This document shows positions 11,790-22,820 of a stretch of DNA of 64,000 bases, piece by piece. A program made the translations under genes and the position numbers. Positions within the stretch are counted from its first letter, which is position 1; each line of letters begins with the position of its first letter. The stretch comes from Siphonodentalium dalli (lineage: Eukaryota; Mollusca; Scaphopoda; Gadilida; Siphonodentaliidae), in contig CP136068.1 in assembly GCA_032622095.1 (NCBI GenBank), forward strand, positions 118,653,509-118,717,508, read 5' to 3'. Under the pieces are notes generated by a model, which was given only the letters and a program-made list of their open reading frames with translations, made no database searches and was not told the origin of the DNA.

Positions 11790-12192
11790 AACACGGATTA
11801 TGAAGGTTTCATGTACCAGGTGTCATTTATTGTATGTGTGGAAGCCGAGATTGACACAAGACTAGCCGCTGCTATAAAATCACGACTGGAAAAGGAAGGA
11901 TATAAATGTGGCAGCATCCGCAATATTACTGATCAGGATCGTATGGATTCTCGATTCGTTTTATTATTTCTGTCTAAGAAATCTCTTGATGACAAGAAAT
12001 TCAATCCACTGCGATATTCAATGGAAAGTGCTTCCAGTTGGAAAAAATGTGTTACTATAGTGCCCGTACTTGTTGATATTGAACCGTCAGATGTGCCATC
12101 ATCTTTACAATGGCTGGACTGTGTCAGGCGTGCAGAAGGGACACAAGATGTTATTGAACACACGTTGGATCAAAGTTTGGAAATTCTGAAAG
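11790..12192 (+). CDS. TIR-domain exon of a TIR-STING fusion gene (partial gene)
   Basis: This exon encodes one nearly complete TIR domain of 134 residues; TIR domains are signalling or NAD+-cleaving modules, and here it would sit N-terminal to the STING CDN receptor. The exon begins after 'tttatttcatctttcag' (phase 0) and ends at AAAG|GTGAGA (phase 1). Visible elements are strand A at residues 9-17 (YQVSFIVCV), helix A with LAAAIKSRLEKEGYK, a BB-loop region at about 40-50, strand C 'SRFVLLFLSKKSL' at 54-66, and 'VTIVPVLVDIEPSDVP' at 88-103. Glu79 is 13 residues before Pro92, the same spacing as the catalytic Glu and the IVP motif of SARM1 (alignment by eye). The usual FISY-type box 1 is replaced by SFIVCVEAE. 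Met8 (ATG at 11811) could be a start if the exon is first, but the strong acceptor favours an upstream exon. Ending in phase 1, the exon joins in frame to the exon at 17483. Confidence 0.85.
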
Positions 12193-12479
12193 GTGAGACT
12201 GAAGCCCGTGAATTAAGCATTTCATTGAACTAATTAGTGTCTGAGGTGACTTTCTTCAGCATCGGTAGGAATGACAAATTTTCAAATGCAGTTACATTTT
12301 CAAACTACATTGCAGGTTTTTTTTTTTACCAACCAGTGAAAGTGTTAGTTCATTTTCTTAGGAAAGCTATTAAATCCTTGTGCAGTTTGGAAAAATCTTA
12401 CAAAATCAATATGACACTTTTCAAGACAATAACAATGTTCTTGTACGGAAATTAATATATTTGAATTATTAAGACAATG

Positions 12480-14871
12480 AACGTTCTAGTTATTTAGAGC
12501 GATAACTGGAACAAACGAGTTCGAAAACCAGATTTGTTCAAACATTTTTACAAGAGTTACAGCTCTTAGTTAGTCTATTATTTTTTTTTAGCAATTTTAG
12601 GAAATGTTATGTCCGTTAGTGCCATCACTCGAACAAACGACAACCAATTACATTCATGTTTGATATGTGGATCTTTCACAACAAAATCTGGAACGAGTTC
12701 AAACACCAGGTTTATCCGATCCTTATTACCTGAGTTACAGCCCTTAGTTTGTCTATTTTTACAGCAATTGTATAACCGTTAGCGTTATAACACCACCAAC
12801 CGATTCCATTCATATTGGGTACATGGATATTTCACAACAATATCTTGATTGAGTTCAAAAACCAAGTTTGTCCAACTTATTTTATTTACCTGAGTTATGG
12901 CTCTTATTCTGAGATATGGTTCTTTAGTTCATCCATTTTTAGTGATTCTCGGTCAAACAGATTCACTCTTATGGGCAAAAGCATATGGCCAAATGCATCT
13001 TGCAACTCATGTCTTTACATAAGTTACAGCCCTTCGTGTGTCCATTGTTTTTAACACTTTTAGGAAAGATTATGTCCGTTAGCACGATAACTCGAACAAA
13101 CGAGTTCGACAACCAGATTTGTCCGATCATTTCTACCTGAGTTACAGCCCTTCGTTTATCTGGGTTTTTTTTCATCAATTTTGGGACCGTTAGCAAGAAA
13201 ACTTCAAAACGTCAACCGATTACATTTTATATATTTGACATTTTTCATTCAATTGAACCCAAACTTCATATTTCTCTTCAGATTGACCTCTGGCATTACT
13301 TAAACATTTAAACTTTTTGCGTTCCTTATCGCTCCATACATTGGAATGTATGACATTATCCCCTTTCCAGGTTGAGCTACAGTGTCATTGACACTTATAT
13401 TTTTAATATTTTTCTGTTCATATGTTTTCTACCTTGGAATTTAATCTGCACCTACATGCTGCAAGACATCTCAGTCCCTTCGCTACGCTGGTCTGACCAC
13501 TGCCATCATGAATATGTTAGTCATTAAATCCAACAATTAGGTCAACTTGATGAAGCCAAATGCCTTCGACATTTGACCTACACTCAACATGTTTATCCAG
13601 TTGACCCCAAACTTCATATAGTATTACTTAAACATTTATACTTTCCGCATTCCTTATCGCTCTTTTGACTGTAATGTATGAGCTACAGTGTCACTGATGC
13701 TTTCATTTATTTAAGTGTTTTGTCAGTTACAATTCATTCTGGCTTGATCTGGCCAATTTTCGAACGAATATGGACATTTCGGTTTTTCAAAATAATGCGC
13801 GCAGAATGGATTGTAATCGACTCAAGTCTTAAATACAATAAATTGTAGGAGGAATTGATTAAACCAATATGATAAAAGTTGTATAATCACTAAATATGTT
13901 GCACATCTTCAATAACATCTTCAAGTGTCAATAACTTTAAAATGAAAGCATAAAACATTTCTATATCGCAATAAATCGGCCAAAATGATTCCGACTGAAC
14001 TCAACATCGCAGTTGCGCAGTTCCCATACTGGTTGACATCTGTGCCAAGTTTTACCAACAAATGACTGCAAAATTACGAAATACAGGCTCTGACAAAAGG
14101 TTCGTCACATGGTGTATGATTCTCTGTCGAAAAAGGGCAATTACTCCGCCAAAATGAATCCGACCTAACTCATAATCGTATGTGCGTATGTTCCCACCAT
14201 GATGGTTGATATATGTGCCAAGTTTTAAACAAATTGACCAGAAAATTACAGAATTTAGGCTTCTTAGGAACAAGACAATAACAATGTTCTTGTTCCATTC
14301 ATACAATGGACGTTCTAGTTATTTAGAGCGATAACACGAACAAACGAGTTCGAAAACCAGATTTGTTCGATCTTTTTTACCAGAGTTACAGCTCTTAGTT
14401 CGTCAATTTTTGTTTTATTTTAGGAAATGTTATGTCCGTTAGTACGATAACTCGAAGAAACGTCAACCGATTACATTCATATTTGATATGTGGATCTTAC
14501 ACAACAGTATCTCGATTGAGTTCGAAAACCAGATTTATCGGATTCATTTTACCCGAGTTACGGTCTTATATAATTTGTCTATTATTGGCAATTGTATGTC
14601 CGTTAGCGCGATAACTCGAACAAACGACAAACAATTGTATTCATACTTGGTATATGAATCTTTCACAACAATATCTGGAACGAGTTCGAAAACCAGATTT
14701 GTCCCGTCCGTATTACCCGAGTTACAGCCCTTTGTTTTAAATTTGTTTTTTTTTTAGCAATTTTATGACCATTAGGTTTATCCGATCCTTATTACAGCCC
14801 TTAGTTTGTCTATTTTTACAGCAACTGTATAACCGTAATAACACGAACAAACACCACCAACCGATTCCATT
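12480..14871. repeat. tandem repeat array, ~180 bp units ('cgataactcgaacaaacg' family), left part
   Basis: Units repeat 'cgttagcgcgataactcgaa', 'caaccgattacattcatat', 'tggatctttcacaacaatat', 'gagttcgaaaaccagatttg' and 'gagttacagcccttagtttg'. The array is interrupted by companion segments at 13240-14030 ('atcgctccatacattg', 'gctacagtgtcattgacact'). It continues after the LINE insertion at 15603. Small ORFs here follow the repeat and are not genes. Confidence 0.75.
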
Positions 14872-15602
14872 AAAGGTATATGACCTTCACAAAGTCCATA
14901 CTACTCTATTCATGCATGACTCGTATTACAACCGCTTACCTGAATCTTTCTCGCAAATGTTCACTAAACGTATTGCCGGACCCGATACTAGACAACAGCG
15001 CCCACTATTCCTCAAAACCCCAAGAACAACATTTTCCGGACAGCTACCGTTTCATGCATTCCCAACCTCATGGAACAATTTAGATAACACCATGACTAAA
15101 AATCAAAGTAGGCACGTATTCAAAAAACACATCACAGAAAAAATAATAAGCGCATATTCTAACAATATAAAATGCAAAAATCGAGGATGCCCAGACTGCC
15201 CCCAGATCGTATCCCGAAGTGTCACATGACGGTTTCAACGTCAACACCAACCAAACGAATCAGTAGTCCCTGTATCCTCATCCGCCAAAAATACTACCAC
15301 CTCATCTGAATTTGAACCATACACATGATATTGAACAGCCCTCGGGTAGTATCCAATTTCACACACTCTTTAACTAAGCCCTAAACTTATAAATTACATA
15401 TACACAATATGTGCACGGCTCACCCGAAGCCATCTTACTATTGTTATTAGTTTCTATATTCACCATACTGTGGATGGCAGGAAGACAGTCTTACCAGACT
15501 ATGCCACCCCCCACAATATACGACATAATTTTCCATAATTTTCGCCACTATTATGTAATAGATATGTGTATTGCAAATAAAATATCCTATCCTATCCTAT
15601 CC
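14872..15602 (+). mobile_element. 5'-truncated LINE (non-LTR retrotransposon) with TATCC tail
   Basis: The open frame up to 15229 encodes the C-terminal end of a LINE reverse-transcriptase polyprotein. Visible hallmarks are DLHKVHTTLFMHDSYYNRLP, a following TRQQRPLFLKTPRT, FPTSWNNLD and SRHVFKKHI, and a terminal Cys-rich piece (CKNRGCPDC). The 3' UTR ends in 'ttgcaaataaaa' and a (TATCC)n tail at 15583-15602. The insertion is proved by an empty-site comparison: the unit at 12797-12835 reads 'ccgattccattcatattggg' uninterrupted, whereas here the element sits between 'ccgattccatt' (ends 14871) and 'ttcatattggg' (starts 15603), with a 2-bp TT overlap. Strong 5' truncation is typical of LINEs. I cannot assign the clade. 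Confidence 0.85.
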
Positions 15603-16560
15603 TTCATATTGGGTACATGGATATTTCTCAACAATTTCTTGATTGAGTTCAAAGACCAGGTTTGTCCAATTTATTTTATTTACCTGAGTTATGGCTCTTA
15701 GTTCTTAGATATGGTTCTTTAGTTCATCCATTTATAGTGATTCTTAGTCGGACATATTCACTCTTATGGGCAAAATAAAATATGGCCAGAGACATTTTGA
15801 TGTGCAACTCTTGTTTTACTTGTTACAGACCTTCATTTTTTTTTATTTAACATTTTTAGGAAATGTTATGTCCTTTAGCAAGATAACTCGAAGAAACAAG
15901 TTCGACAACCAGATTTGTCCGATCTTTTTTACGTGAGTTACGGCCCTTAGTTTGGCTTTTGTTTGTTTAGCAATTTTATGACCATTGGCGTGAAAACTTC
16001 AACAAACGTCAACTGATTGCATTCATCCAATGGAAACCAAACTTCATGTTGCTCTTCATGTTTTCTGGCATTACTTAAACATTTAAACTTTCTGTGTCCA
16101 TTATCGCTCCATACATTGCAATGTATAACATTATCCCCTTTCCATGTTGAGCTACAGCTATATTGTCATTGACACTTTTAATTTTAACAATTTTCTGTTC
16201 AGAAACATATCAACTAATTTTATATCTACTTTGGAATTTAATCTGCACCCACAAGCTGCAAGACATATACCAGTCCCCTCGCTACGCTGGTCTGACCAAC
16301 GCATGGCGTCATGAATATTTTTGTAATTAAATCTAACATTTTAGCTCAACTTCAAGTGCCTTCCTTAAGTGCTCTACACTCAACATTTTATCCAGTTGAC
16401 CCCAAACTTCACATAGCTCTTCACATTGAACTGGTATTACTTAAACATTTAAACTTTCAACATTCCGTATCGCTCTTTTGACTGTAATGTATGATTGTGT
16501 CCTCTCTCCAAGTGGAGCTACAGTATCATTGACACTTTAATTTATTTAAGTGTATTGTCA
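15603..16560. repeat. ~180 bp tandem repeat array, right part, with companion segments
   Basis: This is the continuation of the array interrupted by the LINE: the 'cgaagaaacaagttcgacaa' and 'gagttacggcccttagtttg' units. These are followed by companion segments at 16060-16190 and 16430-16550 that match those at 13.3 and 13.6 kb, including 'gtcccctcgctacgctggtc' shared with 13475. Confidence 0.7.
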
Positions 16561-17066
16561 GTTACAATTCATTCTGGCTTGCTCTAGCCAATTTTTAAAT
16601 GAATATGGACAGTTCGGTTTCTCAGAATAATGCAGAATGAATTGTAATGGACAAAAGTCTTAACTAAAATAAAAGGTCGCTGACCCAAAATGTGCCCCGG
16701 CGAAGGTGACAGGTTTGAATGATTTTTGGGTTTCAGATCCAGATACTACGAATTGAAAGAAGGAACTGATTACACCAATGATGACACAAATTGTATTTTC
16801 ACTAAATATATTGCACATCTTCAATGCGTCGAGAAAGGGTCAACAACTTAAAAAAAATAAAATATAAAACATGTCTATGTCGAAAAATGGCAATAAATCG
16901 GCTAAAATGATTCCGACTGAACTCAACATAATGGGTGCGCAGGTTCCCATGTCAATGTTTTATCTGTCCGAGCAGATATCATCGACAGGTTTTCGGATCT
17001 TCATATTTGGTATGGATGATCACCTCTATGACGGCATTCAGCGGAGTATTCAATCGTTTTGTTCAG
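16561..17066. repeat. further copy of the 13.7-14.0 kb repeat
   Basis: 'gttacaattcattctggctt' and 'taaatcggctaaaatgattc' followed by 'cgactgaactcaacat' match 13730-14010. The sequence up to about 17040 still has the flavour of this repeat ('cttcatatttggtatggatg'). Confidence 0.6.
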
Positions 17067-17256
17067 GTGTTTTCCGTTGTAGAGTTATTCATCGTTGTTT
17101 ACCTGAAAATGTTGATTTTTTATATATCTCTACCACACTGGACGGGATATGCATCGGGCGACAGTCCAGCTCATGTTTCTGTTTGTTGTGTGATAAATAA
17201 TGTTTCTTCTGACTCGCTGGGGGACCTACGGATATATCTTTGGATCATGTGTTGCA
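17067..17256 (+). CDS. possible alternative exon with a membrane segment, spliceable to the STING exon
   Basis: An open segment lies between a good acceptor ('caatcgttttgttcag', ending 17066) and a consensus donor (A|GTAAGT at 17257). It ends in phase 1 and so joins in frame to the CDN exon at 17483, only 226 bp away. The 63-residue translation has a strongly hydrophobic run (ELFIVVYLKMLIFYISLP) and a second shorter one (LRIYLWIMCC). FYISLP resembles the FYYSLP of human STING transmembrane segment 3, but the loop to GLAW is about 10 residues longer than in human and the second segment is a weak membrane span. From 17067 the exon is phase 0 in, like the TIR exon, so the two would be mutually exclusive. 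From a second acceptor ('ttttccgttgtag', ending 17082) it is phase 1/1 and could sit between TIR and STING. It may also be a chance ORF. Confidence 0.33.
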
Positions 17257-17482
17257 GTAAGTGATCACTCATGTGATAAGTAGGCGCTCGACATCACATC
17301 GTTGCAAAGTCCCTAGCCATGCATTTCTGATCAACTTTGCAAAATGGTCAATTTGCATACCTTATTGGTTGTGTTTGTCAACTTTGTCCATGTGAAATGT
17401 TTGTAAAGGTACAATTATCATTTCAGATAAACCAAGTCAAGACTTCAACAGCTAATGTGTACTGAACGTTATTCATTTACAG

Positions 17483-17581
17483 GTCCAGATTGTGAAATCA
17501 AATCGAAACTCGCTGCTGGAAATGTGCACATAGGACTTGCCTGGACCTACTACCGTAGCTACCTTAGTTTTGTTATACCTG
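17483..17581 (+). CDS. STING cyclic-dinucleotide-binding domain, exon 1 (partial gene)
   Basis: This 99-bp exon is phase 1 at both ends, bounded by 'attcatttacag' and G|GTATGT. It encodes the start of the STING CDN-binding domain. The diagnostic run is GNVHIGLAWTYYRSYLSFVI, matching human STING NVAHGLAWSYYIGYLRLIL. Human Tyr163 and Tyr167, which stack on and contact the ligand, are conserved (Y-Y-x-x-Y), and Ser162 is replaced by Thr. This segment forms the dimerisation and ligand-stacking helix. Joined to the TIR exon the junction reads ILK-G-PDCEIKSKLAAGNV; the split glycine codon is G|GT. No four-helix membrane region lies between TIR and CDN domains in this splice form, as expected of a TIR-STING. 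Confidence 0.93.
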
Positions 17582-17812
17582 GTATGTAACAATTAGTGCC
17601 TTTTAAAACCCAACTCACTTGTTCTACATCGACCTTCTATTTCTCTGAGTGGGCACTTTATACCATGCGATATACCACAAGTGGACAGTCGTAATCTAGA
17701 ACGTCCATCCTCAGATGTATGCACAATGAGATCTCTGTGTAGCCAAGAAATAATGCTCTACTACACACGCCCACACGACTAAACATATGAACAGTGCTGA
17801 GAATATGAGAAC

Positions 17813-18580
17813 GTTATAACATCTGAAGTATACGCAGTTGTAAATAAATAAATAAATACTGCTTTATTGGTGGAACGGATTAATCGCGATAAACAAAATG
17901 ACAACCGACAAGGTGAGCCACTTCTTATATTCCATGACTGTGTAAGATTCATGGAATATGATATATGAACATCATAAACACATTAGTTCGCAAACGTAAA
18001 AGATGACAATTGGGTTTTTACATACATAATTAAATTACTTGTCAGTAGATGCGTTCTGCCTATTTGCATACGATGGGGTTATATATCACATTGAAACCTA
18101 ACAGTAATGGAGTTAGTGTTGGTCTTGTGGGCACAACAATATCCTGACAATATGAATCAAGTCAAACATGTATTTATATACATACATGACAAAATACAGA
18201 CTCAATTGCATTGATGGTATATATTACGTAATAGCAGGGTTACCCGGCGTTGCCCAGGTTAAAGTGATGTGAAACCATCTGCATGATGTGGATATTTGTT
18301 GAGAATAGAGAATACTCTTGCTCAAAGTGTTACACATATTATCATAAATCGTATGTTCAAATAGCATCACAAACCATGAATCTTACACAGTCATGGAATA
18401 TAAGAAGTGGCCCACCTTGTCGATTGTCATTTTGTTTATCGCGATTAATCCGTTCCACCAATAAAGCAGTATTTATTTATTTACAACTGCGTATACTTCA
18501 GATGTTATAACATGATACATGAACATCATAAACACATTAGTTCGCAAACGTAAAAGATGACAATTGGGTTTTTACATAGA
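17813..18580. repeat. duplicated unit with one part inverted (142-bp inverted arms, 64-bp direct repeats)
   Basis: 17813-17954 is the reverse complement of 18374-18511 with few mismatches (shared 'gttataacatctgaagtata' and 'attaatcgcgataaacaaa'). Each arm is followed, on the same strand, by a direct repeat containing 'gaacatcataaacacattag' and 'aagatgacaattgggttttt' (17963-18026 and 18517-18580, offset about 554 bp). The pattern is a duplication of a segment pair in which one segment has flipped. Confidence 0.85.
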
Positions 18581-18942
18581 TAGATGTATCAATCAGTCTA
18601 GTGGGTTGGACTAAGATCTTGAGGACACCTGGCTATCATATCTCCATGAAGATACAGATGTTTTAAGAAACGTCCAGCTGCTCCTCTGCTCATGGTGCTA
18701 TATATTGGCTAACTATTCTCAGTTTAAACGAAATGTTGCTGCGCAGGTATATCAGCTACATGTGCCCGACAAAGAGGGAGATTTTGAGTTGTTTATGTTA
18801 TAGTCGATGAGTCCGTTCTAAAACAATCCGCTGTATCGGGCAGATATACCCTTGTCAGATGTCAGTATTGGAGGATCCTGAAAAGTCATGTGCTACTGAC
18901 AGAGTTTTCTATGTATTGAATGGAACATACTCAATTGTGTTA
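18581..18942. other. no gene seen
   Basis: Linker before the Helitron chain. No exon or repeat is recognised. Confidence 0.4.
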
Positions 18943-19961
18943 TCTCCCATATATTTTGAGAACTCCGTATATAAATATATATGTGTGTGTGTGTATATTT
19001 GTCCTCTATTGAATCGAAAACGGCTGGCTCGATTGAGCTCAAACTTCCCATCTAAGGGTAAAATCCAACGGGAATCGTCGTCGCGGCGTTTTGGAGAAGT
19101 TCTGAGCACTCATTCTCCACTCCCAATCACAAAAACGGGGGTTAATCACGTGATAATTTAATGAGCGTTTGTATATGACACGTCGCTATATAAAAGAGCG
19201 TTTGTTTACAATTCAACGCAACGTTATCGCTCGAAATTTAGCATTGAAAAAATTTAATTTCTTTCATCAAAAACATAATTACGTGTTGAACTCTGTCGTT
19301 TTAAGAATATGTAAGTATTACACACAGACACACCAAGTCTCAGCTTAAAATTTTGAAAAATAAGAGTTTTATCGACATAAATCGATTTGAATGGGAAATC
19401 CTGTGTTAAAATTTAGCATCGAAATTTTTTAATTTCTTCCATCTAAAACATAATTACGTGTTGGACTCTGTCGTTTTAAGAATATATAAGTATTACACGC
19501 AGACACACGAAGTCTCAGCTTGATTTTTTTTTAAATAAGAGTTTTATCGACATAAATCGATTTTAATGGGAAATCCTATGTTAATAAATTTTAGGGCCCT
19601 GCGAGTGTTTCCACCAGGGTCCATATTTGACAAATTCTACCTGATATCTTTTGCTTTTGGAAACTGGGGATATCTAATTTCGTACTTAGGGCTTCCAATG
19701 GACGGGCGAGATTTTCGTCGGGTCAGTGTGTCCGCCTCAGGTGACCTTGACCTTGAAACGGGTACCCACAAATTACCTTGGGCGATATCTCTGTCGTTAG
19801 CGGTGACATCGACGTGAAATTTGTTATGTATGGCCAACTCGGGACGGGGAATATTTTTTTCCGGTTATATATGCCTGTACGGGGTTACCTTGAAAAACTA
19901 ACAATAAAGGATCGACCAAAGCCATGGGACCAATGCCGTCAGAGGCGGGCTAATCTGCTAG
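18943..19961 (+). mobile_element. non-autonomous Helitron-like element 1
   Basis: It starts with TC (preceded by A) in 'tctcccatatattttgagaa'. It ends with a short hairpin ('gccgtcagaggcgggc') about 11 bp before the terminal CTAG at 19961, which is the Helitron 3' signature. There is no Rep/helicase ORF. 18950-19260 is nearly identical to 21720-22015 in element 3. Internal duplicates ('cataattacgtgttg' with 'gagttttatcgacataaat') occur at 19270-19400 and 19440-19570. Confidence 0.75.
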
Positions 19962-21710
19962 TCTATATATATATTTTGAGACTTCCGTATATATATATAT
20001 GTGTGTGTATGTGGGTACGTCATGGAATCGAAAACGCCTGGATGGATTGAGCTCAAATTTCGTATATAAGGGACGTCGCATTTTGGACAAGCTCTCATTC
20101 TCCACTCCCAATCAATAAAATCACCGCAAACACGGCGGGGTTAATCGGGTTGATATTCGCTCGCGGTCCAAGAGGAGTAACTCTACATTTTTTTTTATCT
20201 GTATATGTATATTTTTATATCCATATTCACTTCAAACTGCTAAACCCGTTGAGCCAAAACTTGCAAATGCCTCGCAAACTATAGAATTAACATTTTCTGA
20301 TATTTACATTTTTTGTTACGGCTGAAAATCTTAGTCTATTTCCGAAACATTCAGATTTTAAAGTATAAACTTACACACCACAATTCCTGCTAACTGACGC
20401 AGCTATATGGCAGCTGAAATTTAAGTGTATCCGAGCCACTGCGATACGTCCCGAATCTGACGGGACTTCCACTGCCCCAAACCGTGAACACCAACGACAT
20501 TGTTGGCGAGAAAATAGCCCCCAAGCCGTAAATATCAACAACAACGACATTGTTGGCGAGAAAATAATTAGTTAAAATTACTAAATACACGCAATCCTAT
20601 TTTCCCTTTACGGCAATGTGAGATTTTTCGGGGAGCCGTGATGCAAACAACAACGACCCGAAGCCCTGAATGCCAACAACAACGACATCATCGGGTCAGT
20701 TTTTTAAGTGAATCCGAGGCACTGCGATACGTCCCGAATCTGACGGGACTTCCACTGCCCCAAACCGTGAACGCCAGCGACATTGTTGGCGACAAAATAG
20801 CCCCCAAGCCGTAAATATCAACAACAACGACATTGTTGGCGATAAAATAATTAGTTAAAATTACTAAATACACGCAATCCTATTTTCCCTATACGGCAAT
20901 GTGAGATTTTTCGGGTAGCCCCGAGCTGTGATGCCAACGCAACGACCCGAAGCCCTGAATGCCAACAACAACGACATCATCGGGTCAGATTTTTAAGTGA
21001 ATCCGAGGCACTGCGATACGTCCCGAATCTGACGGGACTTCCACTGCCCCAAACCGTGAACGCCAACGACATTGTTGGCGACAAAATAGCCCCCAAGCCG
21101 TAAATATCAACAACAACGACATTGTTGGCGAGAAAATAATTAGTTAAAATTACTAAATACACGCAATCCTATTTCCCCTATACGGCAATATGATATTTTC
21201 GGGTAGCCCCGAGCTGTGATGCCAACAACGACCCGGTGCCCTGAATGCCAACAACAACGACATCATCGGGTCAGTTTTTTAAGTGAATCCTAGGCACTGC
21301 GGTACGTCCCGAATCTGACGGGACTTCCACTGCCCCAAACCGTGAACACCAACGACATTGTTGGCGACAAAATAGCCCCCAAGCCGTAAATATCAACAAC
21401 AACGACATTGTTGGCGAGAAAATAATTAGTTAAAATTACTAAATGCACGCAATCCTATTTTCCCTATACGGCAATGTGATATTTTTCGGGTAGCCCCGAG
21501 CCGTGATGCCAACAACAACGACCCGAAGCCCTGAATGCCAACAACAATTTACATCATCGGGTCAGTTTTTTCCGCCCGATGTACCTTAAATCATACCTCT
21601 TTTAGGGAGGGTACAATAATTTCTCTGAAAAAGGCACGATTAACTCATTGAAAAGCGAAAACAATGTCATGTTTCGGACCAACGCCGCTAGTGGCGGGCT
21701 AACCTGCTAG
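19962..21710 (+). mobile_element. non-autonomous Helitron-like element 2 with tandem core
   Basis: It starts 'tctatatatatattttgaga' immediately after the CTAG of element 1. It ends with the hairpin 'gccgctagtggcgggc', then 'taacctgctag' at 21710. Its core holds four ~286-bp tandem units. A short AT-rich head, a tandem-repeat core and a Helitron tail is the architecture known for DINE/pearl-type elements in flies and oysters. Confidence 0.78.
20420..21570. repeat. four tandem copies of a ~286 bp unit
   Basis: The landmark 'cactgcgatacgtcccgaat' occurs at 20437, 20720, 21009 and (one substitution) 21295, giving spacings of 283, 289 and 286 bp. Units share 'cgacattgttggcgagaaaa', itself present twice per unit, and 'gacatcatcgggtcag'. 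Three near-identical minus-strand ORFs of 61-66 codons are generated by the units and are not taken as genes. Confidence 0.95.
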
Positions 21711-22820
21711 TCTACTATATATTTTGAGAACTCCGTATATATATAAATATATGTGTCCTCTATAGACTCTAAAGCGGCTAGCTCGATTGAGTTCAAACTT
21801 CCCATCTAAGGGTAAAAACCCACGGGAATCGTCGTCGCGGCGTTTTGGAGAAGCTCAGGGCACTCGTTCTCCACTCTCAGTCACAAAAAACGGCACTGCG
21901 GTGGTTAATCAAGTGATAATTTAATGAGCGTTTGTATATGACGCGTCGCTATAAAAGAGCGTTTGTTTACAATTCAACGCAACGTTATCGCTCGAAATTT
22001 AGCATCGAAAAATTTTATTATGCAGAGAGATATACGGGAACAATACTTTTGAGTGCTTTCCTATGCGGAGATATTTATTGGAAGTCATAATACTTTTACA
22101 ATTGGATCAGAGGCAGTTCATTTACAATTCTTTGTGAATAGCAAGACTGCCATTCGTTCGAGTTGCTTTAGATCAAACAATATTCTCTGTCGCACTCATA
22201 TTTCGTCATTTACGAATCCACTGTAATCGACCTATTTTTAGAACGCAACACATGATATCAAACAAAATTACGTCGCGTTGGTGATGGGGTTCACGACGGG
22301 ATTAATCGACTGTCCGCTCTTTGCGGTAACTATTGACCATCTCGTAACGGTGGACAACCTCTGTCAGGGGCTGCTCAATGGCCACGGGCAGGTTAAAAAA
22401 AATCATACCTCTTTTAGGGACGGGTATCATAATTTCTCTTGATTAAAAAGTCTGTCGTTCCTAGGAACGGGGAAGTTTTTCATCATCTGGGTCTGGGCGT
22501 GTATAGACATGAGCGTGTTGTGTGATTCTTACGTACTTGGGGCTTCCTAAGAACGCGGATCGGGTAAGTTTTTCCGCCCTAGGTGATCTTCACTTTGAAA
22601 CTGATACCCACAAATGATATATATTGATTGAGCTCAAACTTTCTACCTACGGGAAGTGTCGTGGATTGGTTAAATTGTGACCCCGACCTGACATTGACCG
22701 TGAAAATGATGAATTCAAGGTAAAATCGGGTAAAAAACTAAAAATTAAATTACAATATTAAAAAAATTAAAAATTGTCATGTTTCTGACAAACGCCGCCA
22801 GTGGCGGGCTAACCTGCTAG
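21711..22820 (+). mobile_element. non-autonomous Helitron-like element 3
   Basis: It starts 'tctactatatattttgagaa' directly after the CTAG of element 2 and ends with hairpin 'gccgccagtggcgggc' and CTAG at 22820. Its first 300 bp match element 1. No transposase is visible. Confidence 0.75.

Larger units (their letters stand above)
12193..17482 (+). other. intron between TIR exon and first CDN-binding exon
   Basis: About 5.3 kb, from GTGAGA at 12193 to 'attcatttacag' ending at 17482. It is filled by a ~180 bp tandem repeat, a LINE fragment and one possible alternative exon (17067-17256). Splicing is inferred from consensus sites and matching phase. Confidence 0.75.

Noticed and set aside
16871-17200. 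109-codon ORF in the frame alternative to the possible membrane exon
   Set aside because: Its N-terminal half is repeat sequence shared with 13.96-14.03 kb, and in this frame the downstream part hits a stop before the donor.
20390-21162. Three near-identical minus-strand ORFs of 61-66 codons
   Set aside because: They are produced by the ~286 bp tandem units of a Helitron core, not by a gene family.
20420-21570. Regularly spaced repeats resembling a CRISPR array
   Set aside because: Units are ~286 bp and continuous, without short repeats and unique spacers; the context is a eukaryotic Helitron.
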